DNA from: Arthrobacter sp. Soc17.1.1.1
Lineage (GTDB): Bacteria; Actinomycetota; Actinomycetes; Actinomycetales; Micrococcaceae
NCBI RefSeq assembly: GCF_036867195.1
Contig: NZ_JBAJII010000001.1
Location: 1,674,001 to 1,738,000, forward strand
DNA length: 64,000 nt
Reading direction: 5' to 3'
Numbering within the stretch: position 1 is the stretch's first letter; every line of letters begins with the position of its first letter. The position numbers and the translations under genes are program-made. Shown here piece by piece: positions 8,367 through 16,625 of this stretch. The notes under the pieces were generated by a model. The model was not told the DNA's origin, did not search any database, and was given only the letters and a program-made list of their open reading frames with translations.

Positions 8367-9578
8367 TCACCGGCCCGGTGCGGGTCCCGGTGCGTCGCGG
8401 AGAGGACGGAGGGCAGGAGCGAGGAGCACGCTGACGACGAACAGCCCGACCAGCGGCCAGAAGGCCGTGAGGATGTCGAAACCCGAGGCGAGGAACCCGA
8501 TGAGGGGCGGGCTCACGAGGTTGGCGATGTACCCGAGGCTCCCCACGACCGACACCCGTGCGGCACCACCGGGCCCCTCCGCCGCGGCGGACATGCCGAG
8601 CGGGAATCCCATGGAGACGCCGACGGACCACAGGACGATGCCCGCGACGCCGGGCGCCGTCCCCAGATCGAGCACCATGAGGAGGACGCCGGCGGCACCG
8701 AGGCCCATCGTCACCCGGATCACGCGGACCCGGCCGAAGCGGTCCACCAGGGGGCCGCCGGCCACCCGGATCACCACCTGTGCCGCGGCGTAGACGCCCA
8801 CCACCCCCGCAGCGAAGGCGTCGGGCTGGCCGAACGCATCACGCACCGCGACGCTCAGCCAGCTGTTCGCGGCCCCCTCGCCGAACTCGGCGGCGAACAT
8901 GACGGCACCGATGGCGACGAGCCGCGGATCGAGGACGGACCCGGCGCGGCGTCGCAGCCCGGAGGTGGTCCCGTAGCGCCGGCGCAGTCCGCGCGAACCC
9001 GCAGGTACCGCCCGTACCATCAGGACGCCGGCCACCAGCACGATCAGGGCCAGCGCGATCAGCTGGACCGACGGCGCCACCCCGGCCGCCGCACAGACGG
9101 CGCCGACCCCCGCCCCGACGACGGCGCCCGCGGGCCACGCGGCGTGGAGGAGCGGCAGCAGGGAGCGGTGGGCGAGCCGCTCGACGGCGGCCCCGTCGAT
9201 GTTGATGAGGATGTCGGTCGCGCCCACGCCGAACCCGGCGATCCCGAGTCCGGCGAAGAAGACCGGGACGCTCGCGGCGCCTGCGCCGCCACCCGCCACG
9301 ATCATCCCGACGCTCATCGCGACGACCGTGACGAGCAGAGCCGTCCGGGCGCCGAGCAGCCGGAGCAGCGCGGGTGCGCCGACGAGGCCGACGGCCGAAC
9401 CGATGGTGGGTGCCAGGAGGACGAGCCCGAGCTGCGCGTTGTCGAGGGCGAGGTCCTCGCGAAGGGCCGGCAGGCGCGTCGCCCAGCTGGAGAGGGCGAA
9501 GCCGCCGAGGGCGAAGGCGACCAGCAGCGCATTCCGCCACTGCCGCACCCCGCGCCGGCTCGCCTCCCTCCCCGGCAC
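8367..9578 (-). CDS. MFS transporter
   Basis: A 403-residue, 12-helix major facilitator protein of the small drug/sugar-type exporter group. The first helix contains LPALREDLALDNAQLGLVLLAPTIGSAVG, and the inter-domain loop holds DRFGRVRVIR, a version of the MFS A-motif between helices 8 and 9. The start is a GTG at 9578. The gene begins 7 bases after the gatD stop, so it may be the last gene of the murT-gatD operon, although no functional link to peptidoglycan is known. Substrate unknown. Confidence 0.85.
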   Translation of the reverse strand: MPGREASRRGVRQWRNALLVAFALGGFALSSWATRLPALREDLALDNAQLGLVLLAPTIGSAVGLVGAPALLRLLGARTALLVTVVAMSVGMIVAGGGAGAASVPVFFAGLGIAGFGVGATDILINIDGAAVERLAHRSLLPLLHAAWPAGAVVGAGVGAVCAAAGVAPSVQLIALALIVLVAGVLMVRAVPAGSRGLRRRYGTTSGLRRRAGSVLDPRLVAIGAVMFAAEFGEGAANSWLSVAVRDAFGQPDAFAAGVVGVYAAAQVVIRVAGGPLVDRFGRVRVIRVTMGLGAAGVLLMVLDLGTAPGVAGIVLWSVGVSMGFPLGMSAAAEGPGGAARVSVVGSLGYIANLVSPPLIGFLASGFDILTAFWPLVGLFVVSVLLAPALRPLRDAPGPAPGR

Positions 9579-9585
9579 CGTGGTC

Positions 9586-10356
9586 CTACCGGGGCCGGGC
9601 GCCCGCGTGCTCCCGCGCCAGGTCGGCCAGGGAGTCGTCGAGGCCGGCGCCGTCGAAGGCGCCGAACCTGCGCTCGGCGGCGGTGCGCAGGAGGAAGTCG
9701 GCGATCGCCGGGTTCTTCGGCAGCAGCGAGCCGTGCAGGTAGCTCGCCACGATGTTCCGGTACCGCGCCCCCTCGTGCTTCTCGTGCGCGTTGTTGCCGG
9801 CGCCCTTCACCACCGTTGCCAGGGGCTTGAGTCCGGCGCCGAGGAAGGTCTGGCCGCTGTGGTTCTCGTAGCCGTGGATCTCCCCGAACTCCTCGCTGGT
9901 CGCCACGACGTTGCCGATCAGGCGCTCCGTCCCGCCCCGGGTCTCGAGGTCCAGGACGCCGATACCCGGGATCACGGTGCCGTCATGCGTGCGGAAGACG
10001 TTGCCGAACAGCTGGTACAGCCCGCAGATGAGCAGCATGGGCGTGCCGCCCTCGGCCAGGTCGCGGAGTCTCGGGGCGATGGCCTGGAGGTCGTCCTGGA
10101 TGACCACCTGGCCGCTGTCCTGGCCGCCGCCACCGATGATGATGTCGACATCGTCCGGGAACGCATCGCCGGCGTTGTGCTCGAGGATCTCCGCGCCGTA
10201 GCCGCGCCACGCGAGGCGGCGCTTGAGGACGAGCACGTTGCCGTAGTCGCCGTAGATGTTCATCTCCCGCGGGTACAGCTGCAGGATGCGCAGGGTCCCC
10301 TTCGAGGGATCGGTGGGTGCCTCGCTCAGGGCGCCGGCGGAGGGGGCGTCGCTCAT
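9586..10356 (-). CDS. gatD: GatD, lipid II isoglutaminyl synthase glutaminase subunit
   Basis: A 256-residue class-I glutamine amidotransferase-like protein. It releases ammonia from glutamine for MurT, which amidates the D-iso-glutamate of lipid II. The nucleophile Cys is in LLICGLYQLFG and the catalytic His in ASYLHGSLLPKNP, both typical of GatD. The start ATG overlaps the murT stop by one base (TGATG), so the two subunits are translationally coupled. Length is typical. Confidence 0.95.
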   Translation of the reverse strand: MSDAPSAGALSEAPTDPSKGTLRILQLYPREMNIYGDYGNVLVLKRRLAWRGYGAEILEHNAGDAFPDDVDIIIGGGGQDSGQVVIQDDLQAIAPRLRDLAEGGTPMLLICGLYQLFGNVFRTHDGTVIPGIGVLDLETRGGTERLIGNVVATSEEFGEIHGYENHSGQTFLGAGLKPLATVVKGAGNNAHEKHEGARYRNIVASYLHGSLLPKNPAIADFLLRTAAERRFGAFDGAGLDDSLADLAREHAGARPR

Positions 10357-11627
10357 CAGGAGACAACCTCGACCTTCGTGATCTTGGAGAGCTCGCGGCG
10401 GACCGCGAGCATGGCCGTGTACGTGCAGAAGATCCGCTTGGGCCGGCCCTCGGACCCCCGGACGAACTGCTTCAGTGCCTCGGTGATGTCGGGCTCGACG
10501 ACGCCCACCCGGACGTCGTCGTACTTCAGCCGCAGCGCCATGTCGTAGGCGCGGACGCCGCTCACCATCTCCACGCCGCCGAGGCCGAGCGAATCGAAGT
10601 CGACGTCCCACAGCCAGGACATGTCACGGCCGTCGGCGTAGTTGTCGTTGATCGCGATCATCGTCGCGCAGCCCGCGGGGTCGAAGGACTTCAGGCCGAG
10701 GCGGAAGCCGCTGGGGTTCTTGACGAGCACCAGCTCGAGCGCCTGGCCGTCGACCACGAGGCTCTCGCCGCGCCCGAAGGCGGGCTCCACGGCGGCCAGG
10801 GAGGAGAAGAGCCGCGCGGTGTCCGCCGCGCCGCCGAGGACGGCGCGCGCCGCCGCGAGAGCGGCCGCGGCGTTGAAGATGTTGTAGACGCCGCGCAGGC
10901 GCAGATCCGTGTGCGTCGTGGTGCCGTCCACCTCGAAGGATGCCGCGTTGCCGTCCACCGAGCGCAGGACGACGTCGGCCGCCAGCGCGGAGGCGGGCGC
11001 CGTGCCCGCGGCGCCGCGCAGTTCGTCGTCGTTCGGGAAGGTGCTCCGCAGCGAGGCGTCGAGGCCGAAGTAGGTCACCTGCGTGGTCGGGAGGGACGCG
11101 GCGAGGCCCGCCACGCGCGGGTCCTCCCGGTTCAGCACGACCGTCCCCGTGGTCGCCAGCGCGATGCGCTCGAGCAGGCGCGTGGTCGCGTCGATCTCGC
11201 CGAAGCGGTCGAGCTGGTCGCGGAGCACGTTCAGGAGGAGCGCGTAGCGCGGCGGGACGAGCTTCACGAAGTGCACGGCGTGCGCCTCGTCGAGCTCGAG
11301 GACGGCGACGTCGGCGTCGAGACGGCCGCGCCAGTCGACGTCGCCGAGGAGGGCCGCGGCCACGCCGCGCGTGAAGTTGCTGCCCGTGCGGTTGGTGAAC
11401 ACCTTCAGGCCCTGACCCTCGAGCAGTTCCACCACCATCTTGGTGGTGGTGGTCTTGCCGTTCGTACCGCTGACCACGAGCACGCCGTACGGGAGGGTGG
11501 ACAGCGCGCGGCCCATGAAGCGGGGGTCGAGGCGCTCGACCACGAGGCCGGGCAGCGCGGAGCCGCCGCCGCGCAGGCGCGAGGCGATGCGCACGGCCTT
11601 GCCCACGAGGACTGGAAGGGGATTCAT
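10356..11627 (-). CDS. murT: MurT, lipid II isoglutaminyl synthase ligase subunit
   Basis: A 423-residue Mur-ligase-like ATPase that works with GatD. The ATP loop is SGTNGKTTTTK (about residues 53-63), the central domain contains LNVLRDQLDRFGE, and the C-terminal DUF1727 domain carries NPSGF and the DNYADGRDMSWLWD block. A GGAGG site lies just upstream of ATG 11627. Unlike the staphylococcal and streptococcal enzymes there is no four-cysteine zinc ribbon: only two Cys occur, both in the C-terminal part. Transcribed divergently from pdxT. Confidence 0.95.
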   Translation of the reverse strand: MNPLPVLVGKAVRIASRLRGGGSALPGLVVERLDPRFMGRALSTLPYGVLVVSGTNGKTTTTKMVVELLEGQGLKVFTNRTGSNFTRGVAAALLGDVDWRGRLDADVAVLELDEAHAVHFVKLVPPRYALLLNVLRDQLDRFGEIDATTRLLERIALATTGTVVLNREDPRVAGLAASLPTTQVTYFGLDASLRSTFPNDDELRGAAGTAPASALAADVVLRSVDGNAASFEVDGTTTHTDLRLRGVYNIFNAAAALAAARAVLGGAADTARLFSSLAAVEPAFGRGESLVVDGQALELVLVKNPSGFRLGLKSFDPAGCATMIAINDNYADGRDMSWLWDVDFDSLGLGGVEMVSGVRAYDMALRLKYDDVRVGVVEPDITEALKQFVRGSEGRPKRIFCTYTAMLAVRRELSKITKVEVVS

Positions 11628-11728
11628 GCCTCCAAATTATCGCAGGCGTGCGCGTCCTCCCGGGACGCGGCGGCGAGGCGCTGCTCACGCCGGTCCGCCC
11701 GGGCACCGCCGTACGGGCGGGAACGGCC

Positions 11729-11734
11729 TAGAAT
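11729..11734 (+). promoter_or_regulatory. Probable -10 box (TAGAAT) of pdxT, leaderless
   Basis: TAGAAT ends 6 bases before the pdxT ATG (11741). The stretch between is CGGGGG, which is not a normally spaced Shine-Dalgarno. A leaderless pdxT mRNA is inferred. Confidence 0.55.
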
Positions 11735-11740
11735 CGGGGG

Positions 11741-12550
11741 ATGACCTCCCCGTTCCCGTCGGTGTCCCCGCGCACGCCCGGCGCCCCGGATGCAGCCGGT
11801 CCGGCCGCCGAGGCGGCGGTCCCCGCCCCAACGCAGCGCGCCGTCGTCGGTGTACTCGCCGTGCAGGGCGACGTGCGCGAGCACATCGCCACCATCGAGT
11901 CCCTCGGCGCCCGCGCCGTCCCCGTGCGGCGGCCCTCGGAGCTCGCCGCGGTCGACGGTCTGATCCTCCCCGGCGGCGAATCCACCACGATGGACAAGCT
12001 GACCCGCACCTTCGGGCTCGCCGGACCCCTTCGCGAGCTAATCGCCGGCGGGCTGCCCGTCTACGGATCGTGCGCCGGCATGATCCTGCTCTCCGACGTG
12101 ATCGCCGATCCGTCGACCGACCGGGACGGCAACCCCCAGCAGACCCTCGGCGGGCTGGACATGGTGGTGCGGCGCAACGCCTTCGGCCGCCAGCGCGAAT
12201 CCTTCGAGACCGACCTCGCGTTCGCGGGCCTCGCGACGACCGGCCCGGTCGCCGGGGAGGATCCCGTGCGCGCCGTGTTCATCCGCGCACCCTGGGTGGA
12301 GAAGGTGGGCGCCGACGTCGAGGTGCTGGCCCAGGTGCCGGCCGCCGAGACGCCGCAGGCGGGTCCGTCCGGCGGTGTCCACGACCGCGATCCACAGGGT
12401 GCCGGTGCGTCCGGAGCGGACTTGGAACCGGTCGCTAGAATTGTCGCAGTGCGTTCAGGGAACCTGCTGGCCACGAGTTTCCACCCGGAGGTCACGGGTG
12501 AGCGGCGGGTCCACGAACTCTTTATCCGGATGATCAGAGGAGAAGCGTAA
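11741..12550 (+). CDS. pdxT: PdxT, pyridoxal 5'-phosphate synthase glutaminase subunit
   Basis: The glutaminase that feeds ammonia to PdxS. The core [12 protein letters not shown] starts at residue 37, the nucleophile is in YGSCAGM, and the His is in [16 protein letters not shown]. At 269 residues it is longer than the usual 190-200. There is an Ala/Pro-rich N-terminal extension of about 35 residues and a Gly/Pro-rich insertion at about residues 205-235, before [14 protein letters not shown]. Another in-frame start could shorten the N-terminus, but the leaderless-type -10 box favours this ATG. yebC begins 3 bases after the stop. Confidence 0.93.
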   Translation: MTSPFPSVSPRTPGAPDAAGPAAEAAVPAPTQRAVVGVLAVQGDVREHIATIESLGARAVPVRRPSELAAVDGLILPGGESTTMDKLTRTFGLAGPLRELIAGGLPVYGSCAGMILLSDVIADPSTDRDGNPQQTLGGLDMVVRRNAFGRQRESFETDLAFAGLATTGPVAGEDPVRAVFIRAPWVEKVGADVEVLAQVPAAETPQAGPSGGVHDRDPQGAGASGADLEPVARIVAVRSGNLLATSFHPEVTGERRVHELFIRMIRGEA

Positions 12551-12552
12551 GC

Positions 12553-13311
12553 ATGTCGGGGCACTCCAAATGGGCAACAACCAAGCACAAGAAAGCTGCG
12601 ATCGACGCCAAGCGCGCGAAGTCCTTCGCCAAGCTGATCAAGAACATCGAGGTCGCTGCGCGGGCCGGCGGTGCCGACGTCGCGGGTAACCCCGGCCTCG
12701 AACTGGCCGTCTCGAAGGCCAAGAAGACGTCCGTGCCCATCGACAACATCAACCGCGCGGTGAAGCGCGGAGCGGGCCTGCTCGGCGAGGCCGTCGACTA
12801 CCAGACGATCATGTACGAGGCGCGCGGGCCCCAGGGCTCGGCCCTGCTGATCGAGTGCCTGACGGACAACAAGAACCGTGCCGCCTCCGAGGTGCGCCTC
12901 GGCATCTCCCGCAACGGCGGCACGATCGCCGACCCGGGGTCCGTGGCGTACCTGTTCGCGCGGAAGGGCGTCGTGACGCTGCCGAAGAACGGCCTCACCG
13001 AGGACGAACTGCTGATGTCCGTCCTCGATGCCGGCGCGGACGAGGTGAAGGAATCGGCCGAGTCGTTCGAGATCGTCTCCGAGCCCCAGGACCTGCGGGC
13101 CGTGGTCGCCGCGCTCGACGAGAGCAGCATCGAGTACGAGACCGACGACGTCGAGTTCGTCCCGTCCATGCAGGTGGACCTCGACGCGGACGGCGCGCGG
13201 AAGTTCCTGAAGCTCGTGGACGCGCTGGAGGAGCTCGACGACGTCCAGAACGTCTACTCCAACGCGCACCTCCCCGAGGATGTCCTGGCGGAGCTCGAGA
13301 ACGACGACTGA
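12553..13311 (+). CDS. yebC: YebC/PmpR family transcriptional regulator
   Basis: A 252-residue member of the YebC/TACO1 family. The signature N-terminus is [21 protein letters not shown]. Members bind DNA as regulators in some bacteria and have also been tied to translation of difficult sequences. The ribosome site GGAGAAG overlaps the end of pdxT, so expression is coupled. Its position just ahead of ruvC is the common bacterial arrangement. Full length. Confidence 0.96.
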   Translation: MSGHSKWATTKHKKAAIDAKRAKSFAKLIKNIEVAARAGGADVAGNPGLELAVSKAKKTSVPIDNINRAVKRGAGLLGEAVDYQTIMYEARGPQGSALLIECLTDNKNRAASEVRLGISRNGGTIADPGSVAYLFARKGVVTLPKNGLTEDELLMSVLDAGADEVKESAESFEIVSEPQDLRAVVAALDESSIEYETDDVEFVPSMQVDLDADGARKFLKLVDALEELDDVQNVYSNAHLPEDVLAELENDD

Positions 13312-13356
13312 CATCGCACCGCTGCACATCCCCGGCCACCTTGCGCGGGTGACGCC

Positions 13357-13932
13357 ATGACCTACCGCGTCATGGGCGTCGATCCCGGACTCACGCGGTG
13401 CGGGCTCGCCGTCGTCGACATCGAACCGAACCGCCGCTCCACGCTCGTCGCCGTCGGCGTCGTCGGGACCGAGGCCGGCAGGAGCCTCGACGAGCGGCTG
13501 CTGGTGATCTCCGAGGCCGTGGACTCGTGGCTGGACCTGCACCAGCCCCAGGTGCTCGCCGTCGAGCGCGTCTTCAGCCAGCTCAACGTCAGTACCGTGA
13601 TGGGCACGGCGCAGGCGTCCGGCGTCGTGATCGTGTCCGCGGCGCGGCGCGGCATCCCGGTGGCCCTCCACACGCCCACCGAGGTGAAGGCCGCGGTCAC
13701 CGGCAACGGCCAGGCGGACAAGGTCGCGGTCACCAAGATGGTCACGAAGATCCTCCGGCTCGAGACGGCCCCCCGGCCGGCCGACGCCGCCGACGCCCTG
13801 GCCCTCGCCATCACGCATGCCTGGCGCAGGGGAGTGGGCGTCCAGGGCGCCGCCGCGTCGGCGGCCGGAGGGTCCATCACCCCCGCGCAGCGCATCTGGG
13901 CCGAGGCGGAGGCACGGGCCCGACGGCGGTAG
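13357..13932 (+). CDS. ruvC: RuvC, Holliday-junction resolvase
   Basis: A 191-residue endonuclease that cuts Holliday junctions during recombinational repair. The acidic active-site set is visible: Asp in [10 protein letters not shown], Glu in LAVERVFSQ, and the Asp pair in [13 protein letters not shown]. It lies 45 bases after yebC and is separated from ruvA by 156 bases containing a LexA box, so ruvC is probably transcribed with yebC while ruvAB has its own SOS promoter. Confidence 0.96.
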   Translation: MTYRVMGVDPGLTRCGLAVVDIEPNRRSTLVAVGVVGTEAGRSLDERLLVISEAVDSWLDLHQPQVLAVERVFSQLNVSTVMGTAQASGVVIVSAARRGIPVALHTPTEVKAAVTGNGQADKVAVTKMVTKILRLETAPRPADAADALALAITHAWRRGVGVQGAAASAAGGSITPAQRIWAEAEARARRR

Positions 13933-14022
13933 CGCCGCTGCAGGGCCCGGTCCGGGGCCGTCGGCGCACACAATCGGTGTGGCGACTCGATCGAACGGCG
14001 CGACGCCAGTACCGTTAGACAT

Positions 14023-14038
14023 TAGAACGTATGTTCGA
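14023..14038 (+). promoter_or_regulatory. LexA (SOS) operator upstream of ruvA
   Basis: TAGAACGTATGTTCGA matches the actinobacterial/Bacillus-type SOS box (TCGAACNNNNGTTCGA) at 15 of 16 consensus positions, ignoring the spacer. It lies 50 bases before the ruvA ATG and overlaps a TANNNT hexamer (TATGTT, 14030-14035) that could be the -10 box, so LexA binding would block the promoter. SOS control of ruvAB is established in related bacteria; here it is inferred from the site. Confidence 0.85.
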
Positions 14039-14088
14039 CGTCGGGCGACCGCCCGGCCGACCCCTCAGCATCTGCCCTGGAGAGCCCC

Positions 14089-14718
14089 ATGATCAGTTCC
14101 CTGCGCGGGACAGTGACCCACGTGGGCCTGCACTCCGCCGTCCTCGACGTCAACGGCTTCGGCATGCAGGTCCAGGCCACGCCGCAGACGCTTGCCGGAC
14201 TGCGCGTGGGGGAGCAGGCAGCCATCGCCACGGCGATGATCGTGCGCGAGGACTCCATGACGCTCTTCGGCTTCGAGGACGCCGACCAGCGCGAGGTCTT
14301 CGAGACCCTCCTGGCCGTCAGCGGCGTCGGCCCACGCCTCGCCCTCGCCGTGCTCGCCGTGCACACACCGGACGCCATCCGGATCGCGGCGTCGTCGGGC
14401 GACGACAAGGCCTTCAGCAAGGTGCCGGGCATCGGCCCGAAGGGCGCACGGCGCATCGTGCTCGAACTCGCCGGGAAGCTCGTGCCCCTGGAGGCGAAGC
14501 CCGGCGTCCCGGCCCGGACGTGGCAGGGGCAGGTCCTCACCGCCATGATGGGCCTCGGCTGGTCCGAGAAGGACGCGGGCGCGGCGATCGACGCCGCCGT
14601 CGCCGAGGCGCCCGAGGTGGCAGCGACCGGTGACGTGGGACAGATCCTCAAGCTCACGCTGCGCCGGCTCGGCCAGGACGGCGCCCGGAGCTCCGCCCGG
14701 ACGAAGGTGGGGTCATGA
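14089..14718 (+). CDS. ruvA: RuvA, Holliday-junction branch migration DNA-binding subunit
   Basis: A 209-residue protein that binds the four-way junction as a tetramer and loads RuvB. It begins MISSLRGTV (OB-fold), has the paired helix-hairpin-helix motifs [13 protein letters not shown] and [16 protein letters not shown], and ends in a small RuvB-contacting domain. GGAGAG lies a few bases upstream of the ATG. The stop overlaps the ruvB start by 4 bases. Confidence 0.97.
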   Translation: MISSLRGTVTHVGLHSAVLDVNGFGMQVQATPQTLAGLRVGEQAAIATAMIVREDSMTLFGFEDADQREVFETLLAVSGVGPRLALAVLAVHTPDAIRIAASSGDDKAFSKVPGIGPKGARRIVLELAGKLVPLEAKPGVPARTWQGQVLTAMMGLGWSEKDAGAAIDAAVAEAPEVAATGDVGQILKLTLRRLGQDGARSSARTKVGS

Positions 14719-15830
14719 CGGACCGGCAGCCCGAGGACGCGCCGCTCGTCGCTCCGGCCGCCGATCCCGAGGACCGCGCCGTCGAGGCGGCGCTCCGCCC
14801 CCGGAACCTCGACGACTTCGTGGGGCAGAAGCGGGTGCGCCGCCAGCTCTCGCTCGTCCTCGAGGCCTCCCGCCTGCGCGGCCGCAGCGCGGACCACGTG
14901 CTGCTCTCCGGGCCGCCCGGGCTGGGCAAGACGACGCTCGCCATGATCATCGCGGCGGAGATGAACGCCCCGCTCCGCATCACCTCGGGGCCGGCGATCC
15001 AGCACGCGGGCGACCTCGCGGCGATCCTCTCCTCCCTGACCGAGGGCGAGGTGCTCTTCCTCGACGAGATCCACCGCATGTCCCGGCCCGCCGAGGAGAT
15101 GCTCTACATGGCCATGGAGGACTTCCGGGTCGACATCATCGTGGGCAAGGGCCCGGGAGCGACGGCGATCCCCCTCGAGCTGCCGCCCTTCACCCTCGTC
15201 GGAGCCACCACCCGGGCCGGGCTGCTGCCCGGCCCGCTCCGCGACCGCTTCGGATTCACCGGGCACCTGGAGTTCTACTCCACCGAGGAACTCGAACTCG
15301 TGCTCCGGCGCTCGGCAATGCTCATGGACATGAAGGTGAACTCGGCGGCCTTCTCCGAGATCGCCGGCCGGTCCCGCGGCACGCCGCGTATCGCCAACCG
15401 CCTGCTGCGCCGCGTCCGGGACTGGGCGCTCGTGCACGGCATCGACCTCATCGACGCCCGCGCCGCGAGTGCCGCCCTCGACATGTACGAGGTGGACGCG
15501 CGCGGCCTCGACCGGCTGGACCGCTCCGTCCTGACAGCGCTCATCACCAAGTTCAACGGCGGGCCGGTGGGGCTGTCGACACTGGCGATCGCCGTGGGGG
15601 AGGAGCCCGAGACGGTGGAGACCGTCGCCGAGCCCTACCTGGTGCGCGAGGGGATGCTCGGGCGGACACCGCGCGGACGGATCGCGACGGCCGCCGCCTG
15701 GAAGCACCTCGGCCTCGAGATGCCGGCGAACGTCGCGGCGGCGATGCCCGAGGACCTGTTCTCCGTGGCGCCCGAATCGCTGCTGGACACCGAATCCGTC
15801 CTTGACAGCTGGGCCCAGCCGGAGTCCTGA
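14715..15830 (+). CDS. ruvB: RuvB, Holliday-junction branch migration ATPase
   Basis: A 371-residue AAA+ motor. It has Walker [10 protein letters not shown], Walker [10 protein letters not shown], the sensor region [21 protein letters not shown] with the arginine finger, and a C-terminal winged helix ([17 protein letters not shown] region, [17 protein letters not shown]). ATG 14715 overlaps the ruvA TGA (ATGA). Length is typical with a short acidic N-terminal extension. Confidence 0.97.
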   Translation: MTDRQPEDAPLVAPAADPEDRAVEAALRPRNLDDFVGQKRVRRQLSLVLEASRLRGRSADHVLLSGPPGLGKTTLAMIIAAEMNAPLRITSGPAIQHAGDLAAILSSLTEGEVLFLDEIHRMSRPAEEMLYMAMEDFRVDIIVGKGPGATAIPLELPPFTLVGATTRAGLLPGPLRDRFGFTGHLEFYSTEELELVLRRSAMLMDMKVNSAAFSEIAGRSRGTPRIANRLLRRVRDWALVHGIDLIDARAASAALDMYEVDARGLDRLDRSVLTALITKFNGGPVGLSTLAIAVGEEPETVETVAEPYLVREGMLGRTPRGRIATAAAWKHLGLEMPANVAAAMPEDLFSVAPESLLDTESVLDSWAQPES

Positions 15831-15932
15831 CGCGCCGGACGCCCAGAAATCCCCTTTACACTGGTGTCTTCCAATGTGTGCCGGGGCACAATGCTGCCGC
15901 CGCCTCACCCAGTCCCAGGAACGGAATTCCCA

Positions 15933-16541
15933 GTGCTTGCACACGTAGTCGCGCAGTCCGCCTCAGGAGATGCCCCCGGTTTCGACATCTTCTCCCTCCT
16001 GCTGCCGCTGGCACTGGCGTTCCTGATCTTCACCATGTTCCGCCGCCAGCGGAAGACGCAGCAGCAGGTGAAGGAGATGCGCACGCAGATGGAGCCGGGC
16101 ACCGAGGTCATGACCCAGTTCGGGCTCTTCGGCACGATCGTCTCGATCGACCAGGAGAACAACAAGGCCGTGCTCGAACTGTCTCCCGGCAACTTCGCCA
16201 CCGTGCACACGCAGGCCCTCTCCAAGGTCGTCCAGCAGGACACCGCGGCAGCCGGTGACCCCGTCGACGACGAGGACGCCGTCCACGGCACCACCGTCCA
16301 CGGCACCACGGTCCCCGACGACGCGTCCTCGATCAGCGGTGACATCACCGATCGCACCGACCGCTCGGACCGCACGCCGTCCGCCGGGTCCACAGCGTCG
16401 GGAGCCACGGCTGCCGGGAGCGCCGGCGGCCCGGGCGCCGAGACCCCGGAGGAGACCCTGGCGCGCCTGAACCGCGACGCCGCAGGGGAGAACCGCGACG
16501 CGCGCGATCCCCGCGACCCCAGAACGAACCCCGAGAACTAG
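15933..16541 (+). CDS. yajC: YajC, preprotein translocase accessory subunit
   Basis: A small membrane protein of the SecDF-YajC complex. One transmembrane helix (FSLLLPLALAFLIFTMF) is followed by the RRQRKTQQQVKEM and PGTEVMTQFGLFGTI blocks. The GTG at 15933 is preferred: it places a short N-terminus before the helix, with AGGA upstream. Longer in-frame starts at 15864 and 15891 add unconserved residues. The C-terminal tail of about 90 residues is low-complexity (Thr/Asp/Ala-rich) and contains a VHGTT VHGTT duplication. A candidate -10, TACACT, is at 15857. secD follows. Confidence 0.9.
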   Translation: MLAHVVAQSASGDAPGFDIFSLLLPLALAFLIFTMFRRQRKTQQQVKEMRTQMEPGTEVMTQFGLFGTIVSIDQENNKAVLELSPGNFATVHTQALSKVVQQDTAAAGDPVDDEDAVHGTTVHGTTVPDDASSISGDITDRTDRSDRTPSAGSTASGATAAGSAGGPGAETPEETLARLNRDAAGENRDARDPRDPRTNPEN

Positions 16542-16625
16542 CATTCCGTAGGGCGCCGGTACTCAGCCGCGGCCTCCAGCATCAACCCGGCGCCCGAGAC
16601 GCGCCACTGAATAAGGACATCCATC

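Noticed and set aside
8281-8400. CRISPR-like or regulatory repeat in the GTGCG-rich tract
   Set aside because: Units are 5-10 bases with no spacers; simple low-complexity DNA.
14022-15944. A 640-codon minus-strand frame opposite ruvA-ruvB
   Set aside because: Antisense to two unmistakable genes; composition is Gly/Arg/Val/Asp-rich with no domain.
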